From positions 16,086,419 through 16,150,418 of the forward strand of contig OZ024830.1 in the NCBI GenBank assembly GCA_964016985.1: a stretch of DNA of 64,000 nt, given 5' to 3'. The notes under the pieces are model-generated. The model saw nothing but the letters and a program-made list of their open reading frames with translations. It had not been told where the DNA came from and ran no database searches. Positions 63,415 through 64,000 of the stretch are shown piece after piece. The stretch is from Anodontia alba (Eukaryota; Mollusca; Bivalvia; Lucinida; Lucinidae). A program made the translations under genes and the position numbers. The stretch's first letter is position 1. Each line of letters starts with the position of its first letter.

Positions 63415-63546
63415 AAACGGAAACAAGATGATAAAAAGCCACTGGAAGAAAAGATTAAAACTCTCAAGAAGAGAAATGCCGAGCTTGCCGCCATTGCTAG
63501 ACGCCTGGAAGAGAAAGCCAAACATCTTCAACAGGAAAACTTGAAG
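63415..63546 (+). CDS. Internal coiled-coil exon, same gene as 57781-57897
   Basis: Seen: 132 nt, 44 codons, acceptor TTTCTGTATTGACAG and donor GTAATT, phase 0 on both sides. The peptide opens KRKQDDKKPLEEKIK and contains NAELAAIARRLEEKAKHL, a basic amphipathic helix with heptad Leu/Ala/Ile. GC content is clearly higher than in the flanking introns, as expected for constrained coding sequence. The LEEKIK-LKKRNAELAAIARRLEEKA type of segment recalls the N-terminal coiled coil of metazoan RIM-binding proteins (RIMBP/TSPOAP1), but this is from memory and has not been searched. The acceptor is unusual: a family C MITE ends about 20 bp upstream, so the branch-point region must lie in transposon sequence. 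Confidence 0.87.
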
Positions 63547-63645
63547 GTAATTTCACATTACTGCAATATATAGTTGTCCCTTGTTATGTCTAAATCCAAG
63601 GTTTGAGATAGCAGTAGTTTGTAATACAGAAGCTGCAATGTAAAG

Positions 63646-63829
63646 AACATCATAGCTTAAGATGTTAGACAAAGTTGCTGATATTTTTCTTATTTCTCTA
63701 CAAAAAACATATGTTGTGTACTATTTAGAAGCACCTTGTCGAGGCGCTTCTAATGAGTACCCACAACATATGTTTTTGTGGAGAAATAAGAGTTATAATG
63801 TGGATACCCCCTCTTTTCTGGAGTTATGA
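63646..63829. mobile_element. MITE family C in a decayed N element
   Basis: CATAGCTTAAGATG / CTTTTCTGGAGTTATG ends. TGCAATATATAGTTGTCCC (63571) and TGCAATATACAGTTGTCTC (63836) on its two sides are a duplicated N end. Confidence 0.55.
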
Positions 63830-64000
63830 TAACTGCAATATACAGTTGTCTCTGGTTATCTCAAACTCAAAGGGACCTGAATTTTTGGGTTGAGATAACA
63901 GTAGTTTGTGATACGAGGGTCCTGCAAAAAGTTTTGTCACTGGGTTTGGATTGCATCAGTGCTACGTTTTATCAAACATATTTTTATTACAAATCTTCAA

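Overview
The window looks like non-coding nuclear DNA of an invertebrate, most likely a bivalve mollusc. It is AT-rich, has intron-style splice signals and no prokaryotic operons, and is packed with short non-autonomous mobile elements. These include tRNA-headed SINEs, TTAA- and TA-flanked palindromic MITEs, and tandem-repeat elements carrying a (TCYG)n microsatellite of the kind known from bivalve genomes as pearl/HINE elements. The taxon is inferred from repeat style; no species-diagnostic gene is present.

Very little is coding. Two well-formed phase-0 exons on the plus strand (57781-57897 and 63415-63546) read as one continuous coiled coil and probably belong to one gene, perhaps a RIM-binding-protein-like scaffold. 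A third exon-like segment (23233-23361) starts with ATG and ends in a strong GTAAGC donor. A compact 81-codon ORF (44887-45132) encodes a single-pass membrane microprotein and is followed by a long poly(A). A minus-strand ORF (6450-6761) carries a 2A-type ribosome-skipping motif followed by a cysteine-containing module and is probably a relic of an autonomous mobile element. Nearly all other ORFs of 60-150 codons lie in repeats and look spurious.

Layout. 1-830: truncated pyrimidine-rich SINE in a Helitron-like element. 2.1-6.1 kb: several tandem-repeat (155 bp monomer) Helitron-like elements, one inserted in a MITE. 6.1-8.3 kb: 2A ORF and a 0.6 kb long-TIR element. 8.8-22.9 kb: dense, nested MITEs. 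22.9-26 kb: the least repetitive stretch, with the first candidate exon. 27-29.4 kb: tandem-repeat Helitron-like elements. 29.4-32.5 kb: MITEs. 32.7-35 kb: 38-40 bp minisatellite split by a SINE. 35.5-58 kb: MITEs and SINEs. 59.1-61.3 kb: a Helitron-like element with nine perfect GTTGCCATGGCAAC sites. 61.4-64 kb: MITEs around the last exon.

The main pattern is modular MITE structure. One palindromic core (GCAAACAGTG...CACTGTTTGC) occurs in elements with at least six different terminal sequences, and one element (46711-46868) carries the left end of one family and the right end of another. Families are labelled here as A (TTAA, CCCTTGTCCTGC ends), B (TTAA, arms with CATTTCATGCAAATTGTC), C (CATAGCTCCAG ends), D (TA, CCGTATTCGACC ends), E (TTAA, CCCATTGTAGG), F (TACCCTAAGTATT ends with core), G (CAGGGCCCAGTTG ends), J, K (TA, CGGTAAATGTCC), L (TTAA, CCCTTAAAGCGCC), and N (TA, CAGTCGACTCTCG). 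Boundaries were read by eye; those with a stated target-site duplication are the firmest.
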